From NCBI GenBank assembly GCA_007692605.1, contig REBS01000112.1, positions 1-45,197 on the forward strand: a DNA stretch of 45,197 nt, in the 5' to 3' direction. Source of the DNA: Gemmatimonadales bacterium (lineage in GTDB: Bacteria > Gemmatimonadota > Gemmatimonadetes > Longimicrobiales > Gaopeijiaceae). Every line of letters begins with the position of its first letter. The first letter of the stretch is position 1. The position numbers were made by a program, and so were the translations under genes. The notes under the pieces were generated by a model. That model was not told where the DNA came from, searched no databases, and was given only the letters and a program-made list of their open reading frames with translations. Below, in pieces: positions 42,265-45,197 of the stretch.

Positions 42265-44015
42265 GTTCGGAAGCACGCTTCGTCCTGGCGATCGTCCTGA
42301 TGCTGGGAGTTCTGGTAGGCACGAACATCCTCTTCCCCCCCGCGCCCCCCCAGGAGGGCGTCGACCCCGGCGTCGAGGTGGTGGAAGGGGATCCCGAAGC
42401 GGCTCCCCCGGCCGAGGCTCCCGAGACGGATCCCGCGGACCCGCCGGCCGACACGGCCGAGGAGCGGGCGACTCCTCCGGCGCTTCCCGAGCTCGCCCAG
42501 GACGAAGAGCTTCCGACGGTCGAGGCGCCCTCGCCCGAAGATGTGCCCGAGGTGCGGATCGCCGTCGAGGGGCCTCTGTACCGCTACTCGTTTTCGAACT
42601 ACGGGGCGAGCATCCGGTCGGCTGAACTGACGCAGTTCGAGTCCTTCACACAGCCAGGTCCGGTGGAGTTGATCGCGGTGGAAGACCAGGGGATCCTGGG
42701 CTCGCGGGTGGTCGTGAGCGCCGACACGGTCGACCTTCGCCGGCTTCCCTTCCAGGTGGAGCCCGAGGGCGGGCTGACGCTCGAAGAGGGCGGCGACCCC
42801 CAGACCCTCACCTTCACCTACCAGCACCCGACCGAGCCCTTCTCGTTCGAGGTCCGCTACACCTTCGACCCCGACTCGTACGTGATCGACGTGTCGGGAC
42901 GGGCGCGGGGTCTGGATCGGGGGCTTCTGGTGAGCGACCTGGGGCGCGGCCTGGCCTTCAACGAGGTCGACCCGAACGAAGAGCGCCGCTCTATGGCGTA
43001 TGTCTTCAACCACCTGCAGAACGGGATCCAGTCGACGGACCTGGGCGATGTGGAGCGGAGTCGGCTCGAAGAGGGGCCCTTCTTCTGGGCGGCGCTCAAG
43101 AGCCGGTACTTCGTGCTGGCCGCCTTCCCGGCCCTGGAGCCGGGGGGGGCGGAGTATCTGGGAGGCCTGCTGGCCCGGGAAGCGATGAATGGCGATGAGG
43201 CCTCGGCCGATGTGGCGGTCACCCAGTCGCTCGCTTCGGGCGGAACCTTCGCCTACCGGATCTACGCGGGACCTCAGGACTACGCGCTCCTGGCGTCGAT
43301 GGGCAATGACTTCCAGCAGGTGAACCCGATCGGGTGGCGCCCGCTTCGGCCGATCCTCCGCCCCTTCGTGGGTGCGGTGATGTGGCTCCTCGTCTGGCTC
43401 CACGAGACGCTTGCGGTCGGCTACGGTTGGGTGCTGATCATTCTGGGCGTGATGATGCGGATCGTGCTCTTCCCGCTCTACCACAAGGCGATGAAGGCGC
43501 AGTTGAGGAACATGGCGGTCCAGCCGCTGCTCAAGGAGATCCAGACGAAGTACAAGGACAAGCCCGAGAAGATGCAGAAGGAGCTGATGAAGCTCTACAA
43601 GGAGCACGGCTTCAACCCGCTGGCCGGGTGTTGGCCAATGTTATTGCCGTGGCCCATCCTGATCGCACTCTTCTTCGTCTTCCAGAACACGATCGAGCTT
43701 CGAGGCGTGCCCTTCGCCTGGCTCCCCGACCTGTCGGCGAAGGATCCGCTCTTCATCCTCCCGGTGCTGCTCGGGGTGTCGATGTTCCTCATTCAGTGGG
43801 TCTCGCTCCGGACGATGCCGGACGCGCCCCCGCAGATGAGGATGATGATGTGGTTCCTCCCCATCATCATGGTCGTGATCTTCGCCAACTTCCCCTCGGG
43901 GCTGAACCTCTATTACCTGACCGCGAACGTCGCCACGCTTCCGCAGTCGTGGTGGATCGCGAACGAGCGGGTGAAGGTGAAGGCCAAGGGCCCGCCTGAG
44001 CCCGCCGGCGCCTGA
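42261..44015 (+). CDS. yidC: Membrane protein insertase YidC
   Basis: 584 residues, the Gram-negative long form. TM1 ([19 protein letters not shown]), an acidic Pro/Ala-rich linker, the periplasmic beta-sandwich (about 95-360), then the conserved insertase core with helices such as [41 protein letters not shown] and the final [10 protein letters not shown]. Inserts proteins into the inner membrane alone or with SecYEG. Start coupled to yidD. Ten bases before mnmE. Confidence 0.97.
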   Translation: MSSEARFVLAIVLMLGVLVGTNILFPPAPPQEGVDPGVEVVEGDPEAAPPAEAPETDPADPPADTAEERATPPALPELAQDEELPTVEAPSPEDVPEVRIAVEGPLYRYSFSNYGASIRSAELTQFESFTQPGPVELIAVEDQGILGSRVVVSADTVDLRRLPFQVEPEGGLTLEEGGDPQTLTFTYQHPTEPFSFEVRYTFDPDSYVIDVSGRARGLDRGLLVSDLGRGLAFNEVDPNEERRSMAYVFNHLQNGIQSTDLGDVERSRLEEGPFFWAALKSRYFVLAAFPALEPGGAEYLGGLLAREAMNGDEASADVAVTQSLASGGTFAYRIYAGPQDYALLASMGNDFQQVNPIGWRPLRPILRPFVGAVMWLLVWLHETLAVGYGWVLIILGVMMRIVLFPLYHKAMKAQLRNMAVQPLLKEIQTKYKDKPEKMQKELMKLYKEHGFNPLAGCWPMLLPWPILIALFFVFQNTIELRGVPFAWLPDLSAKDPLFILPVLLGVSMFLIQWVSLRTMPDAPPQMRMMMWFLPIIMVVIFANFPSGLNLYYLTANVATLPQSWWIANERVKVKAKGPPEPAGA

Positions 44016-44025
44016 TCCGCGGGCG

Positions 44026-45197
44026 ATGGAGATGGCCCCCGATACGATCGTCGCCCGGGCCACGGCACCCGGGGTGGGGGCGGTGGCGCTGGTTCGACTC
44101 TCGGGGCCGGACGCCCTCGGGGTCGTGGGTGCCCTCCTCGGGGAGGGCGCCGGCCCGCTCGAGCCCCGGGTCGCCTCGCTCCGTCCGCTGCGCGACCCGA
44201 GGGCGGGCGAACTCCTGGATCGGGCGATCGTCACCTTCTTTCCCGGGCCGGCCTCGTATACCGGGGAGGACGTCGTCGAGATCGCGACGCACGGGGGCGA
44301 GCTGGTGCCGGGTGGAGTCATCGAGGCGTGTGCCGCAATGGGTGCCCGCAGGGCCCTGCCGGGCGAGTTCACGCAGCGCGCCTACCTGAACGGAAAGCTC
44401 GACCTGGTGCAGGCCGAAGCCATTCACGATCTGATCGAGGGCCGGAGCCCGATGGCGCGCCGCACCGCCCTGCATCAGATGGAGGGCGGGTTGTCGCAGA
44501 GGATCGCCGGGATCCGCGACGGATTGATCGCACTGGAAGCCCTCCTCGTTCACCACCTGGACTTTCCCGACGAAGACGATCCGCCCGTGTCGACCGCGGA
44601 ACTCGCTGGGCGCGGCGATGCGCTGGCGGAGCGGCTCGAGCGGCTCCGAAGCACGGCTCCCGAGGGGATGCTCCTGCGCGAGGGGGCGCTGGCGGTGCTC
44701 GCCGGACCGCCGAATGCGGGGAAGTCTTCGCTCTTCAACGCGATCGTGGGCTCGGAGCGGGCGATCGTGACCGATACGCCCGGCACCACGAGGGACGCGA
44801 TCGAGGTGCCGGTGTCGATCGGGGGCTTCCCCTTCCGCCTGATCGATACGGCGGGGATCCGTTCGCGGGCCGAGAAGGTGGAGCGGATCGGGATCGAGGT
44901 GGCGCTTCGCTACCTGAGCGCGGCGCAGGTCGTGCTCTACTGTCATCGAGCGAGCGAGGCGTGGGAGCCCGAGGAGATCGCGTTTCTCGAGGGGCTCGAT
45001 CCCGCCCGATCGATTCTCCTGCTGACCTGCTCGGACGAGGGGGCGCGGGGCTTGGCTGCGGGGGAACAGGATCCCGTACCGGCAGGGGTGGGTCCCCTCG
45101 CATCGGATCCGGTGCGCGTGTCCGCCCATTCGGGGCAGGGGCTGGAGCGACTGAAGGAGCGGCTGGCCGGAATGGCCTTCTCGGGGCTCCGGTCTCG
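44026..45197 (+). CDS. mnmE: tRNA modification GTPase MnmE (3' end cut by window)
   Basis: At least 390 residues; the end lies outside, so the C-terminal Cys motif is not visible. N-terminal tetrahydrofolate-binding domain (DTIVARATAPGVGAVALVRL, then GEDVVEIATHGG), helical domain, and the inserted G domain with P-loop GPPNAGKSS (near residue 228), TPGTTRD and DTAGIR. With MnmG it makes 5-carboxymethylaminomethyl-uridine at tRNA position 34. Start ATG 44026 or 44032. Confidence 0.96.
   Translation, partial: MEMAPDTIVARATAPGVGAVALVRLSGPDALGVVGALLGEGAGPLEPRVASLRPLRDPRAGELLDRAIVTFFPGPASYTGEDVVEIATHGGELVPGGVIEACAAMGARRALPGEFTQRAYLNGKLDLVQAEAIHDLIEGRSPMARRTALHQMEGGLSQRIAGIRDGLIALEALLVHHLDFPDEDDPPVSTAELAGRGDALAERLERLRSTAPEGMLLREGALAVLAGPPNAGKSSLFNAIVGSERAIVTDTPGTTRDAIEVPVSIGGFPFRLIDTAGIRSRAEKVERIGIEVALRYLSAAQVVLYCHRASEAWEPEEIAFLEGLDPARSILLLTCSDEGARGLAAGEQDPVPAGVGPLASDPVRVSAHSGQGLERLKERLAGMAFSGLRS

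Noticed and set aside
42081-43607. Minus-strand open frame opposite yidD and yidC
   Set aside because: Arg/His/Leu-rich shadow of a certain gene.
1-45197. CRISPR array or restriction/defence locus
   Set aside because: No regularly spaced repeats and no Cas, nuclease or methylase genes; hipBA is the only toxin-antitoxin module.

Overview
The window looks like chromosomal DNA of a GC-rich, Gram-negative bacterium, most likely a member or relative of the Gemmatimonadota. This rests on the very high GC, the abundance of predicted lipoproteins (three are 6-bladed beta-propeller proteins), an outer-membrane barrel, and a SARP/ATPase/TPR regulator of a type common there. The taxonomic call is inference. 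No phage, integrase, IS element or CRISPR array was seen.

Layout. 1-9.4 kb: peptidases, amidohydrolases, a 7Fe ferredoxin, two secreted beta-propeller lipoproteins, and minus-strand operons with alpha/beta hydrolases, a PduO-type cobalamin adenosyltransferase and a degenerate HD-fold protein. 9.6-11.3 kb: a small HTH/zinc-ribbon membrane protein overlapping an RDD-family membrane protein. 11.4-12.9 kb: an intact hipBA toxin-antitoxin pair. 13.0-15.3 kb: a secreted amidohydrolase with a third beta-propeller lipoprotein. 15.35-15.79 kb: a structured stretch without a convincing gene. 15.8-18.5 kb: an HD hydrolase, a DsbA-like lipoprotein and a second lipoprotein in one operon, meeting a HAD phosphatase/TetR pair with a clear TetR operator-promoter.

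20.3-26.1 kb is compositionally different (visibly lower GC). It holds an AraC-type regulator with a pseudo-receiver, a 1109-residue SARP/ATPase/TPR regulator and a membrane HD-GYP c-di-GMP phosphodiesterase. The phosphodiesterase gene is preceded by a 20-codon micro-ORF with an exceptionally strong Shine-Dalgarno sequence. This is the most unusual locus of the window.

26.2-30 kb: an uncharacterised two-domain protein, thymidine kinase, a possible PLD-like remnant, tRNA-Asn with a clear promoter and terminator, a lone receiver protein and a hotdog thioesterase. 30-38 kb, minus strand: a histidine kinase, an NtrC-type regulator, a coiled-coil exported protein and an outer-membrane barrel in one overlapping operon, then a DUF2946-like protein and a duplicated lipoprotein with two H-x2-H-x-H motifs. 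37.9-45.2 kb is the replication-origin neighbourhood: pyrE, dnaN, oriC, dnaA, and divergently rpmH-rnpA-yidD-yidC-mnmE. The dnaN-dnaA gap shows DnaA boxes, a G-run, five DnaA-trio repeats and an AT-rich element in the order of a bacterial unwinding module.
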